A stretch of 64,000 bases of DNA from Streptomyces gelaticus (GCF_014649535.1 NZ_BMTF01000019.1:62001-126000), one strand, 5' to 3'; shown: positions 41,463 to 50,848, numbered from the stretch's first letter. The notes: generated from the sequence alone by a model not told the origin. Translations and numbers: made by a program.

Positions 41463-43166
41463 TCAGAGGGGCGCCTCCCACACCACCGTCGTACCGTTTC
41501 CGTCCTCCCCGATCCCGGGCCCGAACCAGCTCGCTCCGCCGAGCGACTCCGCCCGGCGCGCCAGGTTCCGCAGCCCGCTGCGCCGACCGCCCTCGGGTAT
41601 GCCCACGCCGTCGTCGGCGACCGACAGGCGCACCGCGTCCCGCCCGTCGGGCAGCGTGACGGTCGCGTCGACGACCACGTCGATCAGCGACGCCTCGGCG
41701 TGCCGGAAGGCATTGGACAGCGCCTCGCGCAACGCCGCGACCAGGTTCTTGCCGGTCAGTTCGCCGACCAGTGAGTCGACCGGGCCGAGGAAGCGGTGCG
41801 AGGGCTTGAAGCCCAGCGGGACCGCCGCCATGTTGATCTCGCGCAGGACACGGGTGCGTAGCCCCGACGGCGCCTCGGCGGGTTCCTGCTGCAAGGCGAA
41901 GATCGCGGTACGGATCTCCTGGATGGTCACGTCCAGTTCGTCGACCGCACGGCCGACCCCGGTCTGCACCTCGGGCACCACCGACCGGCGCTGGGCGCTC
42001 TCCAGCATCATCCCGGTGGCGAACAGCCGCTGGATGACCAGATCGTGCAGATCACGGGCGATCCGGTCCCGGTCCTCGTAGACCGCGAGCCGCTCCCGGT
42101 CCCGCTGTGCCTCGGCCATCATCAGTGCGAGCGCCGCCTGTGAGGCGAACTGGGTGGCCAGGGTCCGTTCCGCCTCCGTGAACGGTCTGCCGCCCCGGGC
42201 ACGGGGGGTGGCGAGCGCGCCGAGCACCCGCCCGCCACTGTGCAGGGGCAGCAGCATGCTCGGGCCGTACCGTTGGGCCAGCCTGGTGACCATGCGGGGG
42301 TCGTCGGCCGAATCGTCCGCGAAGACCGGCTCGCCTCCCAGCAGCTTCGCCGCCACCGGGCTCTCGGGCCCGATGATCACTCCGAGCGAGGAGGAGGGGT
42401 CGTCCGCGGAGACGGCGACGATCTCCAGCCCGCCGTCCTCGGTGGGCAGCAGCACGATCCCGGCGGCGGAGTCGGCGAGCCGGCGGGCCTGTTCGGCGAC
42501 GACGGAGAGCGCGTCGTCGGCGTCCCCGCCGGAGAGCAGGGCGGTCGTCACGGCCACCGATCCGTCGATCCACCGCTCGCGCTGGCGTGCCGCCTCGTAC
42601 AGCCGGGCGTTGCCGATGGCGATCCCGGCCTCCGTGGCGAGCACCCGCACCATGTGCAGGTCGTAGTCGTTGAACTCGCCGCCGTCCTTCTCGGCCAGAT
42701 AGAGGTTTCCGAAGATCTCTCCCTGCACGCGGATCGGGACGCCGAGAAAGGTCCGCATCGGGGGGTGACCGGGCGGGAAGCCGGCGAACCTCGGATCGGC
42801 CGTCAGATCGGCGAGCCGCACCGGCACCGGGTCGTGGATCAGCGCGCCCAGCAGCCCCCGGTGCCCGTCGGGGCGGTGGCCGATCTCCTGTGCCACCTCG
42901 TCCGGCACTCCGTACGTGACGAAGTCGGAGAGCCCCTCGCCCTCCTCGTCGACGACGCCGATGGCGGCGTAGCGGGAGTGGGTGAGTTCGGCGGCCGTCT
43001 CGCAGATCCGGTCGAGGGTGGAGTGCAGTTCCAGGCCCGCGCCGACGGAGCGCATGGCCTCCAGCAGCTGTGGGATGCGGGCGGTGATCTCGGTGGACAG
43101 GCCTTGCAGGCTGCGGGTCGCCTGGGTGGCGGCTTCGAGTGAGTCCTTCGGGTCCTGCTCCGGCAT
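41463..43166 (-). CDS. DevS/DosT-like two-GAF sensor histidine kinase
   Basis: The ATG at 43166 gives 567 residues; the frame upstream is non-coding. GAF-A (about 45-195) and GAF-B (about 210-350) precede a HisKA_3 domain (RDRIARDLHDLVIQRLFATGM, His374) and HATPase_c (REALSNAFRHAEAS, VADDGVGIP). There are no membrane helices, so it is cytosolic. In GAF-A, FPPGHPPMRTFLGVPIR matches the mycobacterial DevS/DosS segment that holds the proximal heme ligand His149; the equivalent here is His134. It may sense oxygen, NO or redox. It lies just after cydCD on the same strand, and no response regulator gene is adjacent. Confidence 0.9.
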   Translation of the reverse strand: MPEQDPKDSLEAATQATRSLQGLSTEITARIPQLLEAMRSVGAGLELHSTLDRICETAAELTHSRYAAIGVVDEEGEGLSDFVTYGVPDEVAQEIGHRPDGHRGLLGALIHDPVPVRLADLTADPRFAGFPPGHPPMRTFLGVPIRVQGEIFGNLYLAEKDGGEFNDYDLHMVRVLATEAGIAIGNARLYEAARQRERWIDGSVAVTTALLSGGDADDALSVVAEQARRLADSAAGIVLLPTEDGGLEIVAVSADDPSSSLGVIIGPESPVAAKLLGGEPVFADDSADDPRMVTRLAQRYGPSMLLPLHSGGRVLGALATPRARGGRPFTEAERTLATQFASQAALALMMAEAQRDRERLAVYEDRDRIARDLHDLVIQRLFATGMMLESAQRRSVVPEVQTGVGRAVDELDVTIQEIRTAIFALQQEPAEAPSGLRTRVLREINMAAVPLGFKPSHRFLGPVDSLVGELTGKNLVAALREALSNAFRHAEASLIDVVVDATVTLPDGRDAVRLSVADDGVGIPEGGRRSGLRNLARRAESLGGASWFGPGIGEDGNGTTVVWEAPL

Positions 43167-43296
43167 AACCCCGAGAGTAGTTAGTCCCGATTGGGGAGGA
43201 AAGCCGACCGTGATCACCGGGCCCACACCTCGTGGTTGTGGCCCCCCATGCCCACGCCCGGCCGCCGTGGCCACCCGGCCGCCGTGGCCAAGCGGC

Positions 43297-46200
43297 TCAC
43301 GCCCGCGCGCCCACGGCTTCCTCCTGCACCCGCTCGCTCTCCCGCACTCCCACGGCTCCGTCGGGCAGCCGCGCGGTCTCCCGCTCGCGCTCCAGCATCC
43401 GCCGCAAGGGGCCTTCCCCGGCGGCGAGATCGGCATACGGGCCGCGCTGCACGATCCGGCCGGCGTCCAGCACCAGCACCTCGTCGACGGCTTCGAGCCC
43501 CTCCAGGCGATGGGTGATCAGCACGGTCGTGCGCCCCTCGGTGGCGGCCAGCAGATCCGCCGTCAGGGCGTCCGCGGTCGCCAGGTCGAGATGCTCGGCG
43601 GGCTCGTCCAGGACGAGGACGGGAAAGTCTGCGAGGATCGCCCTGGCCAGGGCGAGACGTTGGCGCTGGCCGCCGGAGAGGCGTGCGCCGTGCTCGCCGA
43701 CCAGGGTGTCGAGCCCGTCGGGGAGCGCCTCGGCCCAGCCGAGCAGCCGGGCCCGGCCGAGGGCGGCGCGCAGTTCCTCGTCCGTCGCGCCGGTACGGGC
43801 CAGCCGCAGGTTCTCCCGGATGGAGCTGTCGAAGACATGGGCGTCCTGGGCGCACAGCCCGACGTGCTGCCGGACCGTGTCGCCGTCCAGTGCACCGGCC
43901 TCGACCCCGCCGATCCGGTACGTCCCCGCCCGCGCGTCCAGGAAGCGGACCAGGATCTGCGCGAGGGTCGTCTTCCCGGAGCCGGAGGGCCCGACGACGG
44001 CGATGCGCCGACCGGCCGTCAACGTCAGGTCGACGGCGTCGAGTGCGTCACGCTCCGCTCCCGGGTAGCGGGCCGACAGCCCCCGTACCTCCAGCGGGAA
44101 GGGCGATGCGGGCGCCTCGGCAGGGCTGCCTGGTTCATGTACCGGCAGCGGCGCGTCCAGCACCTCGAACACCCGCTGCGCGCTGCGCTCCACCCGGCTG
44201 CGGTACTGCACGGCGAGCGGCAGTCCGGCCACGGCCTCGAATGCGGCCAGCGGGGTGAGTACCACCACCGCGAGTTCCACGCCCGCCAGCCGGCCGTCGT
44301 GCACGGCGGGAAGGGCGACGAGTGCGGTGGCGACGATGGTGAGGCCGGAGATCAGGGCGATGAGGCCGGAGCCGAGTGCGGTGGCGGTCGCCGCGCGGGC
44401 GGCGATGCGGGTCAGCACGCCGTCGGCGTCCCGGGTCCGTTCCTCGCGGGCCGGCAGGGCACCCGCGACGGTCAGTTCGGCGGTCCCGCCGAGCAGGTCC
44501 GTGATCCGGATGGCCAGATCGGCGCGTGCGGGGGCGAGCCGGCGTTCCGAGTGCCGGGCGCAGGCGCTGCTGACCAGCGGCACTCCCACCCCGGCCAGCA
44601 GCAGCCCGGCCGCCAGCACGACGCCCGCGGCCGGCAGCAGCCAGCCGATGAATCCGGCGGCCGCCGTTCCGACGACCACGGCCGTCCCGGCGGGCAGCAT
44701 CCAGCGCAGCCAGTAGTCCTGCAGGGCGTCGACGTCGGCGACGAGCCGGGAGAGCAGGTCCCCGCGCCGGGTCCGGCGCAGTCCGGCGGGCGCGACGCGC
44801 TCCAGACCCCGGTAGACCGCGACGCGCAGCTCGGCGAGCATCTTGAGCACCGCGTCGTGCGAGACCAGGCGCTCGGCGTAGCGGAAGACGGCTCGCCCGA
44901 GCCCGAAGGCGCGGGTCGCGGTCACGGCGACCATCAGATAGAGCACCGGGGGCTGTTCGGAGGCGCGCGCGATCAGCCAGCCGGAAACGGCCATGAGCCC
45001 GACGGCCGAGCTCACGGCGAGGCTGCCCAGCAGCAGCGCCAGTGCCAGCCGGCCGCGCTGCGGCCCCGCGGCCTCACGGACCCGTGCCAGGACCCCGCCG
45101 GAGCGGGCCGCGGTGTCCCGCAGGGCTACGGGCTCCGGTACCTCTTCGTTCCGCTCGCCGGGAGCGCTCGTAGGGGACGGCACGTCCGCGGCGGCCCCGG
45201 ACCTCACCGGCCGCGCCGCCGCGGACGGTTCGAGGGTCACCACCCGGTCGGCCACCGAGAGCAGCGCCGGGCGGTGCACGACCAGCAGTACGGTCCGTCC
45301 CGCTGCCAGCCGCCGTACCGCCTCGACGATTCCCGCCTCCGTCTCGCCGTCCAGGCTCGCGGTCGGCTCGTCGAGCAGCAGCAGTGGGCGGTCGGCGAGG
45401 AAGGCCCGCGCGAGCGCCAGCCGCTGCCGCTGCCCGGCGGAGAGACCTGCCCCGTCCTCACCGATCGGCGTCCGCTCCCCGTCCGGGAGTCCCGCCACGA
45501 AGTCGTACGCCCCGGCGTCCCGCAGCGCGGCCGCCACCGCGCTGTCGTCGGCGTCCGGCCGGGCCAGCCGTACGTTCTCCGCGATGGTGCCCGCGAAGAG
45601 GTACGGGCGCTGCGGCACCCAGGCGATCCGCTCCCGCCACTTCTCGGGCGCGAGCGTCGCCAGGTCGACGCCGCCGATCCGCACCCGCCCCTCGTCGGGT
45701 GCCGTGAAGCCGAGCACCACATCGAGCAGGGTGGACTTCCCGACGCCGCTGGGGCCGACCAGGGCCACGGTCTCCCCCTCGTCCACCACCAGCGAGGCTC
45801 CGTCCAGCGAGGGTTCGGTCCGGCCCTCGTGCCGTACGGTCACCCCCTCCAGCTCCAGCCGCAGCGAAGCGGGTACGTCCGCCGTACCGCCCTGCCGGGG
45901 CTCGGTCTCCAGGACCGCGAAGATCTCCTCCGCGGCCGAGAGCCCCTCGGCGGCCGCGTGGTACTGCGCTCCGACCTGGCGGATCGGCAGATAGGCCTCG
46001 GGCGCCAGGATCAGCACCACCAGGCCGGTGTAGAGGTCGAGTTCGCCGTGCACCAGCCGCATGCCGATGGTGACGGCGACGAGGGCCACCGACAGCGTCG
46101 ACAGCAGTTCCAGGGCGAAGGACGACAGGAACGCGATCCGCAGGGTCCGCAGCGTGGCCCGGCGGTACTGCGAGGTGATCGTACGGATGGACTCGGCCTG

Positions 46201-46854
46201 TGCCTTGGCGCGGCCGAAGACCTTCAGCGTCGGCAGGCCGGCGACCACGTCGAGGAAGTGTCCGGAGAGCCGGGACAGCAGCCGCCACTGGCGGTCCATC
46301 CGGGACTGGGTGGCCCAGCCGATCAGGATCATGAAGAGCGGGATGAGCGGCAGCGTGACGACGATGATCGCCGCCGAGACCCAGTCCTCGGTGACGATCC
46401 TGGCGAGGACCGCCACCGGTACGACCACCGCGAGTCCGAGCTGCGGCAGATAGCGCGCGAAGTAGTCGTCGAGCGCGTCGACGCCGCGGGTCGCGAGCGC
46501 CACCAGGGAGCCGGTGCGCTGGCCGTTCAGCCAGCCGGGACCGAGCTCCGCGGCCCGCGCCAGCAGCCGGCCACGGAGCTCGGACTTGACCGCCGCGCTG
46601 GCGCGGTACGCGGCCAGTTCGGTCAGCCAGGAGACCAGCCCCCGGCCGAGCGCGACCGCGGCGAGCAGGATCAGCGGGGTCCGCAGCCCGGAGACCGTCA
46701 GTCCGTCCTCGAAGCCACCCACCACCACTTCGGCGATGAGCATGGCCTGGGCGATGACCAGCGCAGCGCCGACGACTCCGAGCGCCACCACGGCTGCCAG
46801 GAAAAGGCGGGTGGCGCGGGCGTGGCGGAGCAGACGCGGGTCGATCGGTTTCAC
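43297..46854 (-). CDS. cydCD: CydC-CydD fused thiol-reductant ABC exporter
   Basis: The 1185-residue protein contains two complete TMD-NBD halves, which are separate CydD and CydC subunits in E. coli. The first half has Walker A GPSGVGKST, signature LSAGQRQRLALA and Walker B LLLDEPTASLD. The second has GPSGSGKTT, LSGGQRQRLALA and LVLDEPAEHLD. A Pro/Ser linker around residue 550 joins them. The exporter moves cysteine/glutathione-type reductants out of the cell and is needed to assemble cytochrome bd, encoded directly upstream. The GTG start at 46854 lies within a parS site. Confidence 0.93.
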   Translation of the reverse strand: MKPIDPRLLRHARATRLFLAAVVALGVVGAALVIAQAMLIAEVVVGGFEDGLTVSGLRTPLILLAAVALGRGLVSWLTELAAYRASAAVKSELRGRLLARAAELGPGWLNGQRTGSLVALATRGVDALDDYFARYLPQLGLAVVVPVAVLARIVTEDWVSAAIIVVTLPLIPLFMILIGWATQSRMDRQWRLLSRLSGHFLDVVAGLPTLKVFGRAKAQAESIRTITSQYRRATLRTLRIAFLSSFALELLSTLSVALVAVTIGMRLVHGELDLYTGLVVLILAPEAYLPIRQVGAQYHAAAEGLSAAEEIFAVLETEPRQGGTADVPASLRLELEGVTVRHEGRTEPSLDGASLVVDEGETVALVGPSGVGKSTLLDVVLGFTAPDEGRVRIGGVDLATLAPEKWRERIAWVPQRPYLFAGTIAENVRLARPDADDSAVAAALRDAGAYDFVAGLPDGERTPIGEDGAGLSAGQRQRLALARAFLADRPLLLLDEPTASLDGETEAGIVEAVRRLAAGRTVLLVVHRPALLSVADRVVTLEPSAAARPVRSGAAADVPSPTSAPGERNEEVPEPVALRDTAARSGGVLARVREAAGPQRGRLALALLLGSLAVSSAVGLMAVSGWLIARASEQPPVLYLMVAVTATRAFGLGRAVFRYAERLVSHDAVLKMLAELRVAVYRGLERVAPAGLRRTRRGDLLSRLVADVDALQDYWLRWMLPAGTAVVVGTAAAGFIGWLLPAAGVVLAAGLLLAGVGVPLVSSACARHSERRLAPARADLAIRITDLLGGTAELTVAGALPAREERTRDADGVLTRIAARAATATALGSGLIALISGLTIVATALVALPAVHDGRLAGVELAVVVLTPLAAFEAVAGLPLAVQYRSRVERSAQRVFEVLDAPLPVHEPGSPAEAPASPFPLEVRGLSARYPGAERDALDAVDLTLTAGRRIAVVGPSGSGKTTLAQILVRFLDARAGTYRIGGVEAGALDGDTVRQHVGLCAQDAHVFDSSIRENLRLARTGATDEELRAALGRARLLGWAEALPDGLDTLVGEHGARLSGGQRQRLALARAILADFPVLVLDEPAEHLDLATADALTADLLAATEGRTTVLITHRLEGLEAVDEVLVLDAGRIVQRGPYADLAAGEGPLRRMLERERETARLPDGAVGVRESERVQEEAVGARA

Positions 46855-46861
46855 GTGAAAC
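46848..46861. promoter_or_regulatory. parS, ParB-binding site
   Basis: GTTTCACGTGAAAC is a perfect match to the 14-bp Streptomyces parS palindrome. Its central CACGTG contains the GTG start codon of cydCD. Most parS sites lie near oriC, which agrees with the other evidence for this region. Confidence 0.92.
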
Positions 46862-46892
46862 AGCCCCTAGCAAGCTCGGTCGGTGGACCAGG

Positions 46893-46949
46893 GCCTGTCC
46901 GGCGGATCGGGGTCGGTCTCGTGCCCCGGCCGCGATCCGCCGGACAGGC
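46893..46949 (-). terminator. Large hairpin between cydB and cydCD
   Basis: GCCTGTCCGGCGGATC (46893-46908) and its exact complement (46934-46949) form a 16-bp stem with a 25-base loop, 11 bases after the cydB stop and 38 bases before the cydCD start. It may end cydAB transcripts or set the level of read-through into cydCD. Confidence 0.7.
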
Positions 46950-46960
46950 TTCGGATGCGT

Positions 46961-47962
46961 TCAGTGCGCTTCGGCGATGTGCTGCGTACCGATGCGCTTG
47001 CGGAACACCCAGTACGTCCAGCCCTGGTACAGCAGGACGAGGGGGGTGGCGATCCCCGCACACCAGGTCATGATCTTCAGCGTGTACGGGGTGGACGAGG
47101 CGTTGGTGACCGTGAGGCTCCAGGCATCGTTCAGCGAGGACGGCATGACGTTCGGGAAGAGCGTCAGGAAGAGCATGGCGACCACGGCCGCGACGGTCAC
47201 ACCGGAGAACGCGAACGACCAGCCCTCGCGTCCCGCCGCGATCGTGGCGACCGCGGCGACCAGCGCCACCACGGCGGTGATCATCGCCAGCAGGCTCCAG
47301 CCGTCCCCGTTGTCGAGCTGGGTCCAGGTCAGGAAGCCGAGCGCGAGCACCGCGGTCGCGATCCCCAGCTTCAGCGCCAGCCTGCCCGCCCGCTCCCGGA
47401 TGTCCCCGACCGTCTTGAGCCCCGCGAACACCGCGCCGTGGAAGGTGAAGAGGGCGAGCGTGACCAGTCCGCCGAGGATGGCGTACGGGTTGAGCAGGTC
47501 CCAGAAGTTGCCCACGTACTCCATGTCGGCGTCGATCTTCACGCCGCGCACGATGTTCCCGAAGGCCACGCCCCAGAGCAGGGCGGGGAGCAGTGAAGTC
47601 CAGAAGATGGCGTGTTCCCAGTTGGTCTGCCACTTCTCACCGGACCGCTTGGCCCGGTACTCGAAGGCGACCCCGCGCACGATCAGGCAGACCAGGATGA
47701 GCAGCAGTGGCAGATAGAAGCCGGAGAACAGAGTGGCGTACCACTCGGGGAAAGCGGCGAAGGTCGCACCGCCCGCGGTGAGCAGCCACACCTCGTTGCC
47801 GTCCCAGACGGGCCCGATCGTGTTGATCAGGACCCGTCGTTCCTTGCGGTCGCGGGCCAGCAGCTTGGTGAGGACGCCGATCCCGAAGTCGAATCCCTCC
47901 AGGAAGAAGTAGCCGGTCCAGAGGACGGCGATGAGTACGAACCAGACGTTGTGGAGTTCCAT
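46961..47962 (-). CDS. cydB: Cytochrome bd ubiquinol/menaquinol oxidase subunit II
   Basis: The 333-residue protein has nine predicted membrane helices and the family start MELHNVWFVLIAVLWTGYFFLEGFDFG. GPVWDGNEVWLLTAGGATFAAFP and RGVAFEYRAKR are conserved. Subunit II holds no heme of its own in most species but stabilises the oxidase with CydA. Its start is 18 bases after the cydA stop. Confidence 0.96.
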   Translation of the reverse strand: MELHNVWFVLIAVLWTGYFFLEGFDFGIGVLTKLLARDRKERRVLINTIGPVWDGNEVWLLTAGGATFAAFPEWYATLFSGFYLPLLLILVCLIVRGVAFEYRAKRSGEKWQTNWEHAIFWTSLLPALLWGVAFGNIVRGVKIDADMEYVGNFWDLLNPYAILGGLVTLALFTFHGAVFAGLKTVGDIRERAGRLALKLGIATAVLALGFLTWTQLDNGDGWSLLAMITAVVALVAAVATIAAGREGWSFAFSGVTVAAVVAMLFLTLFPNVMPSSLNDAWSLTVTNASSTPYTLKIMTWCAGIATPLVLLYQGWTYWVFRKRIGTQHIAEAH

Positions 47963-47980
47963 CTCTCAGCTCCTCTGCTC

Positions 47981-49489
47981 TCAGTAGGAGAAGGCCATCG
48001 GCCGGTCGGCGTCTTCATGGTCGCCGCCGATCTTGGTGGGCGGGTTGAGGTCGGCCTCGGTGAGCTCCGGCGGACCTGCCTTGATGTACTTCACGAGCAG
48101 CTTGACCTCGATGACCGCGAGCACGGCGTAGAGCAGGGTGAAGCCGATCATGGAGGTGAGCACCTCGCCCTGCGAGACACCGGGGGAGACCGCGTCGCGG
48201 GTCTGGAGCACTCCGTAGACGACCCAGGGCTGGCGGCCCATCTCGGTGAAGATCCAGCCCCAGGAGTTGGCGATCAGCGGGAAGAGCAGCGTCCAGAGCG
48301 CGAGGATCCAGTAGCACCTGGCGAACTTCGGGCTGAGTGCCTTGTTCTTGAAGAGGACCAGGTGGGGCACTTCGTCCTCGCCGGTCCGCAGTCCCGGCGG
48401 CAGCATGAACTTCTTCCGGGTCAGCCACAGTCCGAGGATGCCGAGGGCGAAGGACGCCATCCCGAAGCCGATCATCCAGCGGAAGCTCCAGAACGCGACC
48501 GGGATGTTGGGCCGGTAGTCGCCGGGGCCGAACTTCTCCTGCTCGGCCTTGTTGATGTCGTTGATGCCGGGCACGTACGACGTGAAGCTGTCGTCCGCGA
48601 GGAAGGACAGTACGCCCGGGATGGAGATCTCCACGGTGTTGTGGCCCTTGGCCACGTCACCGACCGCGAAGATCGAGAAGGGAGCCGCGTCCTGGCCCTC
48701 CCAGAGCGCCTCGGCAGCGGCCATCTTCATCGGCTGCTGCTTGAACATGACCTTGCCCAGCTGGTCGCCGCTGATGGCGGTGAGCAGTCCGGCGATGACC
48801 ACGGTGACCAGGCCGAGCCGCAACGAGGTCCGCATCACCGGGATGTGCTTCTTGCGTGCCAGGTGGAAGGCGGCGATGCCGACCATGAACGCGCCGCCGA
48901 CCAGGAAGGCCGCGGTGATGGTGTGGAAGAACTGGGCGAGCGCGGTGTTCTGGGTGAGCACGTGCCAGAAGTCGGTGAGCTCGGCCCGGCCGCGTTCCTT
49001 GTTGATCCGGTAGCCGACCGGGTGCTGCATCCAGGAGTTGGCCGCCAGGATGAAGTAGGCGGACAGGATGGTCCCGATGGAGACCATCCAGATGCAGGCG
49101 AGATGGATCTTCTTCGGCAGCCTGTCCCAGCCGAAGATCCACAAGCCGATGAAGGTGGACTCGAAGAAGAACGCGATCAGCGCCTCGAACGCGAGCGGGG
49201 CACCGAAGATGTCACCGACGAACCGCGAGTAGTCGGACCAGTTCATGCCGAACTGGAACTCCTGGACGATGCCGGTGACGACGCCCATGGCGATATTGAT
49301 CAGGAAGAGTTTGCCCCAGAACTTCGTCGCCCTGAGGTACTTCTCGTTGTTCGTCCGGACCCAGGCGGTCTGCAGGCCGGCGGTGAGCGCGGCGAGAGAG
49401 ATCGTCAGGGGGACGAACAAGAAGTGATAGACGGTAGTGATACCGAACTGCCATCGCGCCAAGGTTTCCGGCGCCAGAGCCAGCTCCAC
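47981..49489 (-). CDS. cydA: Cytochrome bd quinol oxidase subunit I
   Basis: The 502-residue protein carries all three hemes. His22 (TTVYHFLFVP) corresponds to the E. coli heme d ligand His19. The heme b ligands and the conserved GRQPWVVYGVLQT quinol-side motif are present. The Q loop (about 250-320) is of the short type. It reduces oxygen to water with quinol electrons at low oxygen. Transcription probably starts just upstream and is controlled by Rex through the site at 49573-49590. Confidence 0.97.
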   Translation of the reverse strand: MELALAPETLARWQFGITTVYHFLFVPLTISLAALTAGLQTAWVRTNNEKYLRATKFWGKLFLINIAMGVVTGIVQEFQFGMNWSDYSRFVGDIFGAPLAFEALIAFFFESTFIGLWIFGWDRLPKKIHLACIWMVSIGTILSAYFILAANSWMQHPVGYRINKERGRAELTDFWHVLTQNTALAQFFHTITAAFLVGGAFMVGIAAFHLARKKHIPVMRTSLRLGLVTVVIAGLLTAISGDQLGKVMFKQQPMKMAAAEALWEGQDAAPFSIFAVGDVAKGHNTVEISIPGVLSFLADDSFTSYVPGINDINKAEQEKFGPGDYRPNIPVAFWSFRWMIGFGMASFALGILGLWLTRKKFMLPPGLRTGEDEVPHLVLFKNKALSPKFARCYWILALWTLLFPLIANSWGWIFTEMGRQPWVVYGVLQTRDAVSPGVSQGEVLTSMIGFTLLYAVLAVIEVKLLVKYIKAGPPELTEADLNPPTKIGGDHEDADRPMAFSY

Positions 49490-49572
49490 GTCGTCTTCTC
49501 CTTACGTCGCCGTAATCACACCGGCAGTTTGCCCTTTAAATCCGACTAATCACGGGAGGAACAGGACGCGAT

Positions 49573-49590
49573 TGTGAACGCGTTCACAAT
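49573..49590. promoter_or_regulatory. Rex operator (ROP) of the cyd operon
   Basis: TTGTGAACGCGTTCACAA is a perfect 18-bp palindrome; one more A/T pair extends it on each side. It matches the known Streptomyces Rex operator and lies 84 bases upstream of cydA. Rex leaves the DNA when NADH rises, switching on cydABCD. Confidence 0.95.
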
Positions 49591-49710
49591 CACAAGCATT
49601 ATTGCGCACAGACTTTCGGGACCTTCGGGCGGGGTACCCCTTTGGGACGTTCCGATCAATCTGCCCGAAACAGACGCTCCGGGAGCACCGCGGATCCCCG
49701 GCAGCGAGAA

Positions 49711-49745
49711 GGGCCCCGCACCTCGTCGAACGAGGTACGGGGCCC
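49711..49745 (-). terminator. Terminator after hisC
   Basis: GGGCCCCGCACCTCGT (49711-49726) pairs with ACGAGGTACGGGGCCC (49730-49745), with one mismatch and a short loop. It lies 24 bases after the hisC stop and shields the cyd promoter region. Confidence 0.85.
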
Positions 49746-49768
49746 TGGCTCCGGGGCGCGCGGGCGGC

Positions 49769-50848
49769 CTACAGCTCCTTGCGGTACGACTCGGCCACCT
49801 TCAGGAACAGGTCGTTCGCCTCGTCCTCCCCGATCGTGACCCGCACGCCCTCACCCATGAACGGCCTGACCACCACGCCGGCCCCCTCACATGCCGCGGC
49901 GAAGTCGGCGGTACGGTCTCCGAGCCGCATCCAGACGAAGTTCGCCTGGGAATCCGGCACGGTCCACCCCTGGCCGGCCAGCGCCCGCTGCACCCGCTGG
50001 CGCTCGCACACCAACGAGCCCACCCGCCCCAGGAGTTCGTCCTCGGCGCGCAGCGAGGCGACCGCCGCGTCCTGTGCCAGCTGGCTGACCCCGAAGGGCA
50101 CCGCCGTCTTGCGCAGCGCGGCCGCCACCGGCTCGTGGGCCACGGCGAAACCGACCCGCAGCCCCGCCAGGCCGTACGCCTTGGAGAAGGTCCGCAGCAC
50201 CGCCACATTGGGCCGGTCCCGGTAGATCTCGATACCGTCCGGCACCTCGACGTCCCGGATGAACTCCCGGTACGCCTCGTCGAGCACCACCAGGACGTCG
50301 CTCGGCACCCGGTCCAGGAACCGCTCCAGCGCGGCCCGGCGCACCACGGTGCCGGTCGGGTTGTTCGGGTTGCAGACGAAGATCATCCGGGTGCGGTCGG
50401 TGATCGCGTCCGCCATAGCGTCGAGGTCGTGCACCTCGCCGTCGGTCAGCGGGACCTTCACCGAGGTCGCACCGCTGATCTGCGTGATGATCGGGTAAGC
50501 CTCGAAGGAACGCCAGGCGTAGATGACCTCGTCACCCGGGCCCGAGGTGGCCTGGAGCAGCTGCTGCGCCACCCCGACCGAGCCGGTCCCGGTGGCGAGG
50601 TGCGAGAGGGGCACACCGAAACGCTCGGCCAGCTCGTTCATCAGGCCGGTGCAGGCCATGTCCGGGTAACGGTTGAAGTTCGCGGCCGCGGCCAGGGCGG
50701 ACTCCATCACCCCGGGCAGTGGCGGATACGGGTTCTCGTTGGAGGACAGCTTGAACGCGACCGGTCCGCCGGCCGCGGCCGGCCTGCCCGGTACATAGGC
50801 GGGGACGCCGTCCAGCTCGGCGCGCAGCTTGGGGCTCGTCTCGCTCAC
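49769..50848 (-). CDS. hisC: Histidinol-phosphate aminotransferase (HisC family)
   Basis: The 359-residue PLP enzyme of fold type I shows KLSSNENPYPPLPGV at the N-terminus, FVCNPNNPTGTVV, DEAYREFI and the Schiff-base Lys in RTFSKAYGLAGLRVGFA. It converts imidazole-acetol phosphate to histidinol phosphate. It is a stand-alone gene outside a his operon, so it is likely the second copy (HisC2-like) and may act on aromatic amino acids. No other his gene is near. Confidence 0.9.
   Translation of the reverse strand: MSETSPKLRAELDGVPAYVPGRPAAAGGPVAFKLSSNENPYPPLPGVMESALAAAANFNRYPDMACTGLMNELAERFGVPLSHLATGTGSVGVAQQLLQATSGPGDEVIYAWRSFEAYPIITQISGATSVKVPLTDGEVHDLDAMADAITDRTRMIFVCNPNNPTGTVVRRAALERFLDRVPSDVLVVLDEAYREFIRDVEVPDGIEIYRDRPNVAVLRTFSKAYGLAGLRVGFAVAHEPVAAALRKTAVPFGVSQLAQDAAVASLRAEDELLGRVGSLVCERQRVQRALAGQGWTVPDSQANFVWMRLGDRTADFAAACEGAGVVVRPFMGEGVRVTIGEDEANDLFLKVAESYRKEL

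Noticed and set aside
43250..43300. Direct repeat CGGCCGCCGTGGCCA between the kinase and cydCD
   Set aside because: Only two copies in low-complexity GC-rich DNA; most likely chance or slippage without function.
42982..47073. A 1363-codon open frame on the plus strand opposite the kinase and cydCD genes
   Set aside because: It is the mirror of real minus-strand genes in GC-rich DNA. Its composition (Gly/Arg/Gln-rich, low complexity) has no known domain.
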